Of a DNA stretch of 64,000 nt, positions 1 through 9,280 are shown piece by piece. The stretch is from contig NZ_CP020738.1 of NCBI RefSeq assembly GCF_002097715.1, positions 2,046,001 to 2,110,000 of the forward strand, in the 5' to 3' direction. A program made the position numbers and the translations under genes. Under the pieces are notes generated by a model, which saw only the letters and a list, made by a program, of their open reading frames with translations, had not been told where the DNA came from and ran no database searches. This stretch comes from Burkholderia ubonensis subsp. mesacidophila. Lineage in GTDB: Bacteria > Pseudomonadota > Gammaproteobacteria > Burkholderiales > Burkholderiaceae. The first letter of the stretch is position 1. Every line of letters starts with the position of its first letter.

Positions 1-1
1 C

Positions 2-241
2 AACATCGTCCAGCGTCTCGGCGGCCCGGTGTTCACGACGCTGTGCTCGCTGTTTCTCGCGTGGCGGCTGCAGTCCGCGCCTGCCGGCGACGCCGGCGCG
101 TCTGCCTATGCGTATGCAGCGGCGTTCGCGCTGTTGTGCGTGCTGCACGCGTCGACCTTCGTGATGTCGCTCCGCTTGCCGCTATGGTCCGACGCTGCCG
201 GCCGGCAAGCCGCAGGACACGCGCCGGCCGAATCGCGCTGA
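2..241 (+). CDS. C-terminal end of an MFS transporter (partial)
   Basis: The frame is open from base 2 and ends at a TGA at 239-241, so only the last 79 residues are in the window. It begins NIVQRLGGPVFTT and continues with two hydrophobic helices and a polar tail. An N-[IV]-x-[RQ]-x-LGG motif followed by two final helices is typical of the last part of 14-helix DHA2-type drug exporters, so a proton-driven exporter in the inner membrane is likely. The substrate cannot be told from this fragment. The next gene is on the opposite strand, so this is the last gene of its operon. Confidence 0.7.
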   Translation, partial: NIVQRLGGPVFTTLCSLFLAWRLQSAPAGDAGASAYAYAAAFALLCVLHASTFVMSLRLPLWSDAAGRQAAGHAPAESR

Positions 242-285
242 ACGGCGTAAGCCATCGTGCGGGCCGACGCGACCCGCACCCTGCG

Positions 286-591
286 CTACTTCCACTTCGA
301 TCCGAGGCTCGCGAGTCCCGCCCGGTCGAGGTCGGCCGGGAGCATCACCACGCGAAACTCGCAATCCGCGTTGAACATCAGGAACCACGGCTCCGCGAGC
401 GCCGGAATCCGTGACGGGTCGTCGAGATCGACGATCAGGACGGCGCCGCGCGTGCCGTCCTGCTCGGTGAAGTAAGCAGCCTCCGGTTTGGTCTCCTCGA
501 GGATTCGCGCAATCACTTCGCCGACGCTGCCGTTTCGCACCAGACCATTGAACGGCTCGTGGGGAATTCGTATGTTGAGAAGCATGCGCAT
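286..591 (-). CDS. small conserved protein, dimeric alpha/beta-barrel-like
   Basis: A 101-residue soluble protein without signal peptide or membrane segment. The start MRMLLNIRIP is chosen because the message carries GGAGGTGACC directly upstream of the ATG; a longer in-frame start at 684 has no such site. The pattern of short strands (MLLNIRIP, GAVLIVDL, CEFRVVMLP) around a helix (VGEVIARILEE) fits a small ferredoxin-like or dimeric alpha/beta-barrel fold of the DUF3303/muconolactone-isomerase kind. Similar Burkholderia proteins are sometimes labelled pantothenate synthetase-like, which nothing in the sequence supports. Function unknown. Confidence 0.7.
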   Translation of the reverse strand: MRMLLNIRIPHEPFNGLVRNGSVGEVIARILEETKPEAAYFTEQDGTRGAVLIVDLDDPSRIPALAEPWFLMFNADCEFRVVMLPADLDRAGLASLGSKWK

Positions 592-763
592 GGTCACCTC
601 CGTGATTGAAACCCCGCATGGGGTCTTCAAAGCATAGAAGCTTTCTTGCGTCGCGCCAGCGCGCCCGGCTCGCGTTTGCCTCACTTGCGCCCCGGCAACT
701 GCGGCCTATATTGGAGCAATCGTTCGCGACGCATGCCGGTCGCCGCAGAAGAGGAACAACGCG

Positions 764-1510
764 ATGTGCGACACCTTCGACTATCCGAAGCAGTACGGCG
801 GCGCGAGCCGAAGGCGCTTTCTCCGGCTCGCCGGCCTCGCGTCGTTGAGCGGGCTTGCCGCCGGCCCGTTCGCGACGCTGCCGGCACGCGCCGATGCGTT
901 GACGAAGGCGCAGCGCGAGCGCATGACGCCGGACCAGATCATCGAGGTCATGAAGCAGGGAAACGCTCGCTTCCAGCGGGGCGAGCGCAAGGCCCGCAAT
1001 TACCTGCGGGAACAGAAGGCGAGCGCAAGCGGACAGTACCCCGCGGCCGTGCTGCTCAGTTGCATCGACTCGCGCGCGCCGGCGGAAGTGATCATGGATC
1101 TCGGCATCGGCGACATCTTCAACTGCCGCGTCGCCGGCAACGTCGAAAACAGCGACATCCTCGGCAGCATGGAGTTCGCCTGCAAGCTGTCCGGCGCGAA
1201 GGTCGTCGTCGTGATGGGACACACCGCGTGCGGCGCCATCAAAGGCGCGATCGCCAATGCCGAGCTGGGCAACCTCACCGGGCTGCTGGCCAGGATCAAG
1301 CCCGCCGTCCAGGCCACCCGCTACGACGGCGAGCGTTCCGCGACGAACTATGCATTCGTGGACGCAGTGGCGCGCAAGAATGTCGAACTGACCATCGACG
1401 GCATTCGCCGGCACAGTGCGGTGCTCGCGGAGCTGGAATCCGCCGGCACGATCAGGATCGTCGGCGCGATGTACAACCTGGGAACAGGCGCACTGGAATT
1501 CCTCGGCTGA
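764..1510 (+). CDS. beta-class carbonic anhydrase with Tat signal
   Basis: A 248-residue zinc enzyme that interconverts CO2 and bicarbonate. Residues 16-43 form a twin-arginine signal (SRRRFLRLAG followed by a hydrophobic stretch and ARA), so the folded enzyme should be exported to the periplasm. The zinc ligands and catalytic dyad of the beta class are present: Cys100 and Asp102-Arg104 in SCIDSR, His153 and Cys156 in GHTACGA. The length after signal removal fits the family. It stands alone between convergent neighbours. Export of a beta-carbonic anhydrase suggests a role in CO2/bicarbonate or pH balance outside the cytoplasm; that role is inferred. Confidence 0.93.
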   Translation: MCDTFDYPKQYGGASRRRFLRLAGLASLSGLAAGPFATLPARADALTKAQRERMTPDQIIEVMKQGNARFQRGERKARNYLREQKASASGQYPAAVLLSCIDSRAPAEVIMDLGIGDIFNCRVAGNVENSDILGSMEFACKLSGAKVVVVMGHTACGAIKGAIANAELGNLTGLLARIKPAVQATRYDGERSATNYAFVDAVARKNVELTIDGIRRHSAVLAELESAGTIRIVGAMYNLGTGALEFLG

Positions 1511-1570
1511 GCGCACCGAGGCGAGTGTCGCTCACACCGAGCGGCCGCCCGGGACCGGCGGCGGGCAATG

Positions 1571-2941
1571 TCACGTCACCGGCGGCGCACGCCCGTGGTC
1601 GCCGATGCCGCGCACGTCGTCGTATTCCCGCGAGATGTCCTTGTTCGTGTAATCCCCGAGCCGCGACGCCGCGATCACGCTGATCACCGCGCACACCAGC
1701 ACGTACGCCGCGATCGCATAGCCCGAGTGGTAGTAGGCGAACAGCGCGGTCGCGATCAGCGGCGCCGGCCCGCCGGCGATGACCGACGCGAGCTGGTAGC
1801 CCATCGACGCGCCGCTGTAGCGCAGCCGCCCGGTGAACGATTCGGCGATCAGCGCGGCCTGCGGACCGTACATCATCGAATGCGGCACCAGCGACAGCAC
1901 GATGGCCGCAAAGATCAGCACGGGGTGCTTCGTATCGACCATCGCGAAGTAGAGGAAGCCGAACGCGCCGGCGACGGCGGCCCCGATCACGTACATTTTC
2001 CGCCGGCCGATCAGGTCGGACACGTGCCCGAACAGCGGGATCGTGAAGAACTCCAGCACGGAAGCCGCGAGCACCGCGATCAGCAGCAGGTTGCGCGACG
2101 CGCCGAGCGTCGACACGCCATAGGTGAACACGAAGGCCGTGAAGATGTAGAACGGCGCCTGCTCGGCCATGCGGGCGAACGCCGACAGCAGGATGTCCTT
2201 CGGCTGGCGACGCAGCACCTCGAGCATCGGCGCCTTCTCGATCCGGTTCTCGGACAGGAGCCGCGCGAAGATCGGCGTCTCGAGAATGTTCAGGCGGATG
2301 TAGAGACCGATCGCGACCAGCACGATGCTGAGGAGGAACGGCACGCGCCAGCCCCACGTGATGAACGCGCTGCCGGAAATCCAGCTCATCGCCAGCACGG
2401 CGAGATTCGCGAGGAACAGCCCGGCCGGCACGCCGAACTGCGGCCACGCGGCGACGAAGCCGCGATGCGCGTTGGTGCGCGCCCATTCCATCGACATCAG
2501 CACCGAGCCGCCCCACTCGCCGCCGACGCCCACGCCTTGAATGAAGCGCAGCACCGTGAGCGCGATGGCGCCCCAGATGCCGATCACCGCATAGGTCGGC
2601 ACGAACGCCACGGCGAAGGTGGCAAGCCCCATCAGCAGCAGCGTGACGATCAGTGTGGCCTTGCGCCCGATGCGGTCGCCGTAGTGGCCGAAGATCGCCG
2701 CGCCGACCGGGCGGGCGACGAAGCCGACCGCGTAGATCAGGAACGCCTGCAGCGTGCCGACGAGCGGGTGCGATTGGGGGAAGTACAGCTTCGCGAAGAC
2801 CAGGCCGGTCACCGTGCTGTAGAGGAAGAAGTCATACCATTCGATCGTGGTGCCGACCGTGCTCGCGATGACCGCGCGGCGCAATTGGCGCCGGGCCTCC
2901 TCGTCGGAGAGGGGCGTTGCCCCGGATTGCATGGCAGCCAT
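1571..2941 (-). CDS. MHS-family MFS metabolite:proton symporter
   Basis: A 456-residue inner-membrane carrier with twelve predicted helices. The first helix motif (TTIEWYDFFLYST), the RPVGAAIFGHYGDRIGRK loop between helices 2 and 3, and a GRRK loop in the second half are the signature of the metabolite:H+ symporter branch of the MFS, which takes up dicarboxylates, shikimate, betaine or related acids. The start MAAMQSG is preceded by AAGGGG on the message; upstream in-frame codons are not convincing. The gene is monocistronic. A TGT-N4-ACA palindrome about 30 bases upstream may be an operator. The exact substrate is unknown. Confidence 0.9.
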   Translation of the reverse strand: MAAMQSGATPLSDEEARRQLRRAVIASTVGTTIEWYDFFLYSTVTGLVFAKLYFPQSHPLVGTLQAFLIYAVGFVARPVGAAIFGHYGDRIGRKATLIVTLLLMGLATFAVAFVPTYAVIGIWGAIALTVLRFIQGVGVGGEWGGSVLMSMEWARTNAHRGFVAAWPQFGVPAGLFLANLAVLAMSWISGSAFITWGWRVPFLLSIVLVAIGLYIRLNILETPIFARLLSENRIEKAPMLEVLRRQPKDILLSAFARMAEQAPFYIFTAFVFTYGVSTLGASRNLLLIAVLAASVLEFFTIPLFGHVSDLIGRRKMYVIGAAVAGAFGFLYFAMVDTKHPVLIFAAIVLSLVPHSMMYGPQAALIAESFTGRLRYSGASMGYQLASVIAGGPAPLIATALFAYYHSGYAIAAYVLVCAVISVIAASRLGDYTNKDISREYDDVRGIGDHGRAPPVT

Positions 2942-2971
2942 TTTGCATCCCCTTGGAACAAGGGCAATAGA

Positions 2972-2981
2972 TGTATAGACA
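2972..2981. promoter_or_regulatory. possible GntR-type operator
   Basis: TGTATAGACA is a TGT-N4-ACA inverted repeat, embedded in an AT-rich patch 31 bases upstream of the MHS transporter start. TGT-N4-ACA is a common core for GntR-family regulators. No GntR gene is adjacent, and short palindromes occur by chance, so this is tentative. Confidence 0.25.
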
Positions 2982-3583
2982 ATTTTTGCTGCACGGCGTT
3001 CCGGATGGACGCCACGGCGCCGCGGTCGCCGGCGTGGCGCCAGAAAAGCGTTCAGGACTGAAACCATTTGCTCGTCCAGTCGCGGCTCCGCGCAACCGTT
3101 TCCCCGCCTTTCCCGCACTGCTGCGACAGGCGTGGACGCCCGGCATCCGACGCGCACGCAACCGGAACGCGCCGCCCGTGTTCGGTCCGGGCCGGATGAC
3201 AGAAGAGGCTGGGGGCGGCGAATGGTCCGGCAAGCAGGCGTGCGCAACCTCGGCTCACCAGGAACCGCGCGCGATGTTCCCGCCGTTACGTTACATCCGT
3301 GAACGATTTCGCCGTTGGCCCGGCATGCCGCCCGCGGCGGCACGAAGCCGACCCGTGCCGGGATGCGCGCCGCGTCGCCGCCCGATCCACCAGCCGGCAA
3401 GCTTCGGCGGCCGGTGCCGACGCCCGGCCGCGACGCGTCGCACACGCGTCCGGCGGCACTGGTACGGAATCTGCATCCCGTCCGACACGAGAACGAGCGC
3501 CGCGCCGCCGATCGGCGCGGATAAGTGAAAACTGCCGGGCCTGTCTGCGGACACGCCCGCCGAACCGCTGAACGGGGTCAATC
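2982..3583. other. gene-free stretch
   Basis: About 600 bases between two divergently transcribed genes. Short open frames exist on both strands, but none has a good ribosome site, recognisable protein character or plausible codon pattern. The left end must contain the promoter of the MHS transporter and the right end that of the small gene at 3584. No RNA gene or repeat was recognised. Confidence 0.5.
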
Positions 3584-3907
3584 ATGGATGCGCTGCCGAA
3601 CCAGTCAGACGCGCAATTCCAGGCGTTCCTGAACCGGTTGATCGAGCAACCGAAGCCCGCCTGGACCGAAAAACAGTGGATGGAGCTCGACATGGCGCTC
3701 GCGCTGTCCACCCAGATGCTGCAGATCGCCGAGCGCATGCGCGACGGCCAGGCCAATCTCGAGAACAGCCTCGTGCTGCTCAGGTATGCGAAGGTGCTGG
3801 ACTTCATCCTGTCGTCGCTCGCGGCGCGCCGGGACATCCACCCGCAGACGCTGCGCACGATCTTCCGGCTCGCGAACGTCAGGATCGTCGACGAATATCC
3901 GGAGTAA
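3584..3907 (+). CDS. hypothetical 107-residue helical protein
   Basis: A small soluble protein, mostly helical by eye (residues 10-105), with no signal peptide, membrane helix or cysteine. GGGG lies ten bases upstream of the ATG. The composition and codon use match the surrounding genes, so it is probably real. The family is not recognised. It ends 15 bases before the stop of the convergent SulP gene. Confidence 0.65.
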   Translation: MDALPNQSDAQFQAFLNRLIEQPKPAWTEKQWMELDMALALSTQMLQIAERMRDGQANLENSLVLLRYAKVLDFILSSLAARRDIHPQTLRTIFRLANVRIVDEYPE

Positions 3908-3922
3908 GCCGGCGCCGCGCGG

Positions 3923-5677
3923 CTACAGGCTCCCCGGCTCGTGCGCGTCCGGCTGCACGCCCGCGGCCGCGAGCGCCTCGTGCAGCGTCGCGAAGATGCA
4001 CGACGCGCCGACGATCTCCACGATCCCGTGCCGCTCCATGTCCGCGCGCAGGTAGCGGTTCACCCGGCCGAAGATCACGCCGATCCCGCGCGCGCGCAGG
4101 CTCCGGACCAGGTCGCTCACGGTGCGCGCCGCCGAATAATCGACGTCGGTGATCGCCCCCGCGTCGATGATGAACCAGCGCGGCGCGACCGGCGCCGCAT
4201 CGACGAGCGCGGCGACTTCCGCGGCGAACAGGTGATCGTTCGCGTAGAACAGGTCCGAGCCGAAGCGGTAGACGATCAGCCCCGGCGCCGTCATCGCGCC
4301 CGGCCGGGCCGGCACGGGCAGCCACCGCCCGTTGCCGGCCACCGGCTCCAGCACCATCGTATGCGGCCGGTAGCTGTGCCGCACATGCCGCATCAGCGAC
4401 AGCGCGACGGCCAACAGGATGCCCTGCTCGACGCCGAGCATCACGACCGCCGCGGCCGTCACCAGCGCGAGCGTGAATTCGCCCGGGCTCTCGCGGCGGA
4501 TCGCGCGCAGGCTCGGCACGTTGATCAGCCCGAGCGCGATCGTGAAGACGATGCCCGCCAGCACGCCATGCGGCAGGTATTGCAGCAGCGGGCTCAGGAA
4601 CAGCAGCACCACGACCACCACCGCGGCGAACGCGAGCTGCCCGACCTGGCTGCGCGTGCCCGCGCCGTCGGCCATCGCCGTCTGCGTCGGGCTGCCGTTC
4701 ACCACGAACGTCCCGCTGAACGCGGCGGCCGCATTCGCCGCGGCGAGCCCGAGGATGTCGGCGTCGGTGTCGACCGTCTCGCGATACTGCTGCGCGAACA
4801 CGCGCGCCGCCGCCGCGCTTTGCGCGATGATCATCACGAAGCACGATGCCGCCACCGGCACGAGATCGAGCAGCTGCTGCCACGTGACGGCCGGCAGGCG
4901 CAGCGCCGGCAAGCCGCCCGCGACCGGCCCGAGCACCGCCACGCCGTGCGCGGAGAAATCGAACGCCCGGCTCGCCGCGATGCTGCCCGCCACCGCGATC
5001 ATCGGCATCGGCACGCGCGGCAGGAACCGTTTGCAGCCGAGTATCGCGCCGACCACCAGCGCCGCGAGCGCGAGCGTCGGCAGATGCGTGCGCGCGAGAT
5101 GCGTGACGACGTACTCGAGCTGGGCGACGCTGCGCGATGACGGCACCGGCACGGCCATGCCGAGCACGTCGCCGAGCATCGCGATCGACAACTGCACGCC
5201 GACGCCGGCCAGGAAGCCGACCAGCACGGTGCGCGACAGGAAATCGGCGAGAAAGCCGAGCCTGAAGATGCGCGCGAGCAGCAGCATCGCCGCGGTCAGC
5301 AGTGCGACCATGCCCGCCAGCGTCACGTATTCGGCGCTGCCGAGCGGCGCCATCGCCGACACGCGGCTCGCGAAAATGGTCGCGGTCGCGGAATCGGCGG
5401 CGACCACCAGGTGACGCGACGCGCCGAAGATCGCGAACGCGACGAGCGGCAGGAACACGGTGTACAGGCCCGTCACCGCAGGCATCCCCGCGATGCGCGC
5501 ATAGCCGAGCACTTGCGGGATATCCATGAATGCGAGCGAGATGCCGCCGAACACGTCGCGGATCGCCGCGCCGCGCTTGATCGGGAGAATGCCTTTGAGC
5601 AGGCTTACGCCTGACGACGAACTGCCGTTTGAATCGCTCATGCTTGAAATCGTGTCGGTGTCGAGTCTTTTGCGCAT
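3923..5677 (-). CDS. SulP-family anion permease with STAS domain
   Basis: A 584-residue membrane transporter. Residues about 40-430 hold the SulP core (IKRGAAIRDVFGGISLAFMDIPQ, then about a dozen hydrophobic segments and the conserved NGSPTQTAMADGAGTRSQV loop). Residues about 470-570 form a cytoplasmic STAS domain (WFIIDAGAITDVDYSAARTV). SulP proteins carry sulfate, bicarbonate or other anions by symport or exchange. An alternative start 12 codons downstream (MSDSNGSSSSG, at 5641) is equally plausible, since neither start has a strong ribosome site. The substrate is not predictable. Confidence 0.9.
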   Translation of the reverse strand: MRKRLDTDTISSMSDSNGSSSSGVSLLKGILPIKRGAAIRDVFGGISLAFMDIPQVLGYARIAGMPAVTGLYTVFLPLVAFAIFGASRHLVVAADSATATIFASRVSAMAPLGSAEYVTLAGMVALLTAAMLLLARIFRLGFLADFLSRTVLVGFLAGVGVQLSIAMLGDVLGMAVPVPSSRSVAQLEYVVTHLARTHLPTLALAALVVGAILGCKRFLPRVPMPMIAVAGSIAASRAFDFSAHGVAVLGPVAGGLPALRLPAVTWQQLLDLVPVAASCFVMIIAQSAAAARVFAQQYRETVDTDADILGLAAANAAAAFSGTFVVNGSPTQTAMADGAGTRSQVGQLAFAAVVVVVLLFLSPLLQYLPHGVLAGIVFTIALGLINVPSLRAIRRESPGEFTLALVTAAAVVMLGVEQGILLAVALSLMRHVRHSYRPHTMVLEPVAGNGRWLPVPARPGAMTAPGLIVYRFGSDLFYANDHLFAAEVAALVDAAPVAPRWFIIDAGAITDVDYSAARTVSDLVRSLRARGIGVIFGRVNRYLRADMERHGIVEIVGASCIFATLHEALAAAGVQPDAHEPGSL

Positions 5678-5850
5678 CGTGCCCCGGGCGGGCGGCGGCT
5701 GGCAAGTGCGCGCGCAACCAACGGCGCGCCCCGCTCAGGAACCCCGCCGCAATAATGCTGTCCCTTTCAGGTGCCCTACAATTCGGGCGCACGCCGCGAC
5801 GCGGCGCCGGATCAACGCTTCAACGCTTCGAAAGGAACCCTCACCACCCC

Positions 5851-7110
5851 ATGACCGTGAATGACCTCTGGTTTGCGCCGCTCGTCGGCTCCCTCGTCCT
5901 GCTGGCCGGATCGTGCGCGATCGCGGCCGCCGTCCACTTCCTGCTGTTCCGCGTGGTCGCGCGGCTCGCCCGGCTTTCCGCCACCCGCGTCGACGATGCG
6001 CTGTTCGAGTTCGGCGCGTTCAAATGGCTCGCCCGCATCGTCCCGTTCCTCGTGATCAAGTTCGGCCTCGGCATGGTGCCCGGCGTGCCGGCGACGGTCG
6101 CGCAGATCGTCGACAAGGTGCTGTTCGCGCTGATCGCGTTCCTCGTCACGATGACGATCAGCGCGACGCTGTCCGCGCTCGAGCACACGTACCGGTCGAG
6201 CCGGCGCGACCAGCCGCGCCTGTCGCTGAAGGGCGCGATGCAGCTCGTCAAGCTCGTGATGTTCATCACCGCCGCGCTCGTCGTGATCGGCGAAGCGACC
6301 GGCAAGCAGATCGGCCTGCTGCTGTCGGGAATCGGCGCGATGTCGGCAGTCCTGATGCTGATCTTCAAGGACACGCTGCTCGGCCTCGTCGCGGGCGTGC
6401 AATTGTCGTCGAACGACATGCTGCGGATCGGCGACTGGATCACGATGCCGTCCGCCGGCGCGGACGGCACGGTCATCGACATCACGCTCAACACCGTCAA
6501 GGTCGCGAACTTCGATCACACGATCATCACGGTGCCGACCTGGAAGCTGATCAACGAGAGCTACCAGAACTGGCGCGGGATGACCGAGGCCGGCGGGCGC
6601 CGCATCAAGCGCGCGCTGTCCATCGATGCGACGAGCGTGCGCTTCCTCGACGCCGGCGAAATCGCGCGGCTCGAACGCCTGACGCTGCTGAAGGACTATC
6701 TCGGGGAAAAGGTCGACACGCTCGCGCAATGGAACGGCGCGCTCGGCACGGACGGCGCATGCCCGGCGAACCGCCGCCAGCTGACGAACCTCGGCACGTT
6801 CCGTGCATATGTGGCGAGCTATCTCGCACGGCATCCGCGCATCCGCCGCGACATGACCTGCATGGCGCGGCAGTTGCCGCTGACCGCCGAAGGCATTCCG
6901 CTCGAGCTGTACTGCTTCACCGACACGACGACGTGGGTCGATTACGAGTCGATCCAGTCCGACCTGTTCGATCATCTGATCGCGCTGCTGCCGGAGTTCG
7001 GGCTGCGCGTGTACCAGCATCCGTCGGGGTTCGACATGCGGCAGATGATCGATTCGCGAGGGCCCGGCGATTCGGCGCGCACCGCATCCGAGGCGGCGCA
7101 CATCGGATAG
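5851..7110 (+). CDS. mechanosensitive ion channel, YbdG/MscS type
   Basis: A 419-residue inner-membrane protein. Several hydrophobic segments occupy residues 1-170. The pore-lining helix and beta domain follow (LLSGIGAMSAVLMLIFKDTLLGLVAGVQL, then DWITMPSAGADGTVIDITLNTVKVANFDHTIITVPT), which is the MscS-family core. A long soluble C-terminal domain with an inserted segment (about residues 250-400) is as in E. coli YbdG. It should open under membrane tension and release solutes. AAAGGA lies 15 bases before the ATG. It is separated from the divergent SulP gene by a short promoter region. Confidence 0.88.
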   Translation: MTVNDLWFAPLVGSLVLLAGSCAIAAAVHFLLFRVVARLARLSATRVDDALFEFGAFKWLARIVPFLVIKFGLGMVPGVPATVAQIVDKVLFALIAFLVTMTISATLSALEHTYRSSRRDQPRLSLKGAMQLVKLVMFITAALVVIGEATGKQIGLLLSGIGAMSAVLMLIFKDTLLGLVAGVQLSSNDMLRIGDWITMPSAGADGTVIDITLNTVKVANFDHTIITVPTWKLINESYQNWRGMTEAGGRRIKRALSIDATSVRFLDAGEIARLERLTLLKDYLGEKVDTLAQWNGALGTDGACPANRRQLTNLGTFRAYVASYLARHPRIRRDMTCMARQLPLTAEGIPLELYCFTDTTTWVDYESIQSDLFDHLIALLPEFGLRVYQHPSGFDMRQMIDSRGPGDSARTASEAAHIG

Positions 7111-7152
7111 CACGCGTCGAGGGCTCGATCCGCGCGAACGTGCCGGCCGCCC

Positions 7153-7650
7153 TCAGGGGCGTGATCCGCACGCGTGCGCCTTGACGATTTCGGGATCGAA
7201 TGCCGCATGCCCGGTTTCCAGGTTCAGCCAGGCGAGTCTGGCATGCTTGCCGTCCGGCACATGCCAGATCAGTTTCACGGTCAGGTCGCTTCCCTTCGAT
7301 GATTTGAACCATCTGACCATGCGCACCTGCTCGGGAAAACAGGTCGTCGCAGCGCCCTCGTCACCCATGAGCGGACCGTAAAGATCGAAGCCGTACTTCA
7401 GCATGGCGACGAGTTGCTCGCGGGATACCCCGGTCTTGAACCCATCGGTCGCGCCGTCGAATATCTCGCCGAAGTGCTGCGCGTTGTATTGCTCGACGAA
7501 CCGGCTCTCGGCCAGAACCGCCGCGGCCTTGTCGTCGTCGAAATACCCGAAATGAATCCGCGTGCGTGCGGCGACGATCACGATCGCCAACACGCATGCG
7601 ACGAGCATCGCCGTTTTCCACCGTCTTCGAAGCAGTGCCATCAATTGCAT
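7153..7650 (-). CDS. membrane-anchored hypothetical protein
   Basis: A 165-residue protein with a positively charged N terminus, one hydrophobic helix (residues about 13-28) and a periplasmic domain. The domain (SRFVEQYNAQHFGEIFDGA through RMVRWFKSSKGSDLTVKLIWHV) resembles DUF4019/DUF3887-type folds in which a helical lead and a curved sheet form a cone. GGGGA precedes the ATG. It is convergent with the channel gene and unrelated to the downstream MocR gene. Function unknown. Confidence 0.65.
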   Translation of the reverse strand: MQLMALLRRRWKTAMLVACVLAIVIVAARTRIHFGYFDDDKAAAVLAESRFVEQYNAQHFGEIFDGATDGFKTGVSREQLVAMLKYGFDLYGPLMGDEGAATTCFPEQVRMVRWFKSSKGSDLTVKLIWHVPDGKHARLAWLNLETGHAAFDPEIVKAHACGSRP

Positions 7651-7700
7651 TCCCCGTCAAAACAAGCGATCCGCCGGATAGACCGGCAAGCACCCTCCGC

Positions 7701-9137
7701 TCACCGCCCCGCGCATTCGGTCGCCAGCCGCCCGAGCACCTTCAACGCGTGCTCGATCTGCGCCGACCACGGATAGCTGTAGTTCAGGCGGATGAAGTGC
7801 CGGTAATCGCCGCTGGTCGAGAACATGTGCCCGGGCCCGATGGTGATCCGCTGCGCGAGCGCCAGCTGGTACAGGCGCATCGCGTCGACCTGGGGCGGCA
7901 GCTCGACCCACAGCACGTAGCCGCCCTGCGGCTGCGACAGCCGCGTGCCTTCCGGAAAGAAACGCCGCACCATCGCGCTCATCAGGTTCGCCTGCTGCGC
8001 GTACTGCTTGCGGATGCGCCTCAGGTGGAAGTCGTACCCGTCGTGCTTCAGGTATTCGGCGATCGCCAGTTGCTCGGTGGCCGGCGTCGCGAGCGTATTC
8101 AGGAATTTCAGCTTCTCGACCTGATCGCGATACCGGCCCGGCATCGCCCAGCCGATCCGGTAGCCGGGCGACAGGCTCTTCGAGAACGACGCGCAGTGCA
8201 GCACGAGCCCGTCGCGGTCGAACGACTTCAGCGCGCTCGGCCGTGCGTCGCCGTAATACAACTCCTGATAGACGTCGTTCTCGATCGCCGGCACCCGGTG
8301 CTTCGCGAGCAGCTCGACGAGCGCGCGCTTGCGCGCATCCGGCATCTGGAACCCGAGCGGATTCTGGAAATTCGGCATCACCATGCATGCGGCGATCGGC
8401 TCGCGTTCGAGAATCCGCGCGAGCGCATCGAGGTCGATCCCGTCGCCCGGATGCGTCGCCACCTCGATCGCGCGCATGCCCATCCGCTCGATCGCGTGCA
8501 GCATCGCGTAGAACGTCGGCGACTCGACCGCGATCGTATCGCCCGGCTTCGCGACCGCCTGCAGGCACAGGTTGATCGCTTCCGTCGCACCGATCGTCAC
8601 GATGATCTCGTCGCGCTCCACCGCGATCCCGCTCTCCAGATAGCGCCGCGCGATCTGCCGGATCAGCTCCTGGTTGCCGGGCGGCAGGTCGTCGATCACG
8701 CCCCAACGCGTGCGCCGGCGCGCGATCGTCTGCGCGTGCCGCGCGAGCCGCTGCACCGGAAACTGCGCCGCGTCCGGATACGGCGAACCGAGCGGCACGG
8801 CGTCGTCGCGCGAGATCGAGCGCAGCGTCGACAGCACGAGCCGGCTCACGTCCACCGACGACGGCGCGGCCGTGGGCGTGGACGCATGCAGCTCCGCGAC
8901 GGCGGCCTGCGCCATGCGCGCCTTCACGAAATAGCCGGACTGCGGCCGGCTCTCGATCAGCCCGCGGCTTTCGAGCACCAGGTACGCGCGCAGCACGGTC
9001 GTGATGCTGAGCCGGTGCTGGCGGCTCGCCTGGCGCACCGACGGAATCCGCTCGCCCGGCCGGTAGACGCCGTTGTCGATCTGCGCCTCGAGATCGTCGG
9101 CCAGTTTGTCGTAGCGCTTCACGCAGGTTTCTTTCAA
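7701..9137 (-). CDS. MocR-type GntR regulator with aminotransferase domain
   Basis: A 478-residue transcription factor. Residues 1-75 are a GntR winged helix-turn-helix (RPGERIPSVRQASRQHRLSI..VLRAYLVLESRGLI). Residues about 110-478 are a fold-type I aminotransferase-like domain with the PLP-lysine region SFSKSLSPGYRIGW. Such regulators sense PLP or an amino compound through the aminotransferase-like domain. The start is a TTG with GAAGG seven bases upstream; a GTG five codons later is the alternative. It is divergent from the YdeP-like oxidoreductase, and the shared intergenic region carries repeated CTGTAC elements that are good candidates for its own operator. Confidence 0.88.
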   Translation of the reverse strand: MKETCVKRYDKLADDLEAQIDNGVYRPGERIPSVRQASRQHRLSITTVLRAYLVLESRGLIESRPQSGYFVKARMAQAAVAELHASTPTAAPSSVDVSRLVLSTLRSISRDDAVPLGSPYPDAAQFPVQRLARHAQTIARRRTRWGVIDDLPPGNQELIRQIARRYLESGIAVERDEIIVTIGATEAINLCLQAVAKPGDTIAVESPTFYAMLHAIERMGMRAIEVATHPGDGIDLDALARILEREPIAACMVMPNFQNPLGFQMPDARKRALVELLAKHRVPAIENDVYQELYYGDARPSALKSFDRDGLVLHCASFSKSLSPGYRIGWAMPGRYRDQVEKLKFLNTLATPATEQLAIAEYLKHDGYDFHLRRIRKQYAQQANLMSAMVRRFFPEGTRLSQPQGGYVLWVELPPQVDAMRLYQLALAQRITIGPGHMFSTSGDYRHFIRLNYSYPWSAQIEHALKVLGRLATECAGR

Positions 9138-9150
9138 ATTGCCTTCACAC

Positions 9151-9220
9151 GTACAGTTCTGTACCGCATTGCGTCAGATTGCCGCAACTGTACTCTTTTT
9201 CGGAATGAAAAGGTGTACAC
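9151..9220. promoter_or_regulatory. candidate MocR operator cluster (CTGTAC repeats)
   Basis: The region between the divergent MocR and YdeP-like genes holds GTACAG-tt-CTGTAC (9151-9164), a further CTGTAC at 9188-9193 in the same orientation as the second arm, and GTGTACAC at 9213-9220. MocR regulators commonly bind direct repeats spaced by two or three helical turns; the two CTGTAC copies are 29 bases apart start to start. Assignment to the adjacent MocR gene is inference. Confidence 0.45.
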
Positions 9221-9280
9221 GCAGCGGGCGACGGGCCGCGCGTAACCTGCGTCCATCGCTTCCCCCCCGACACTCGCATC

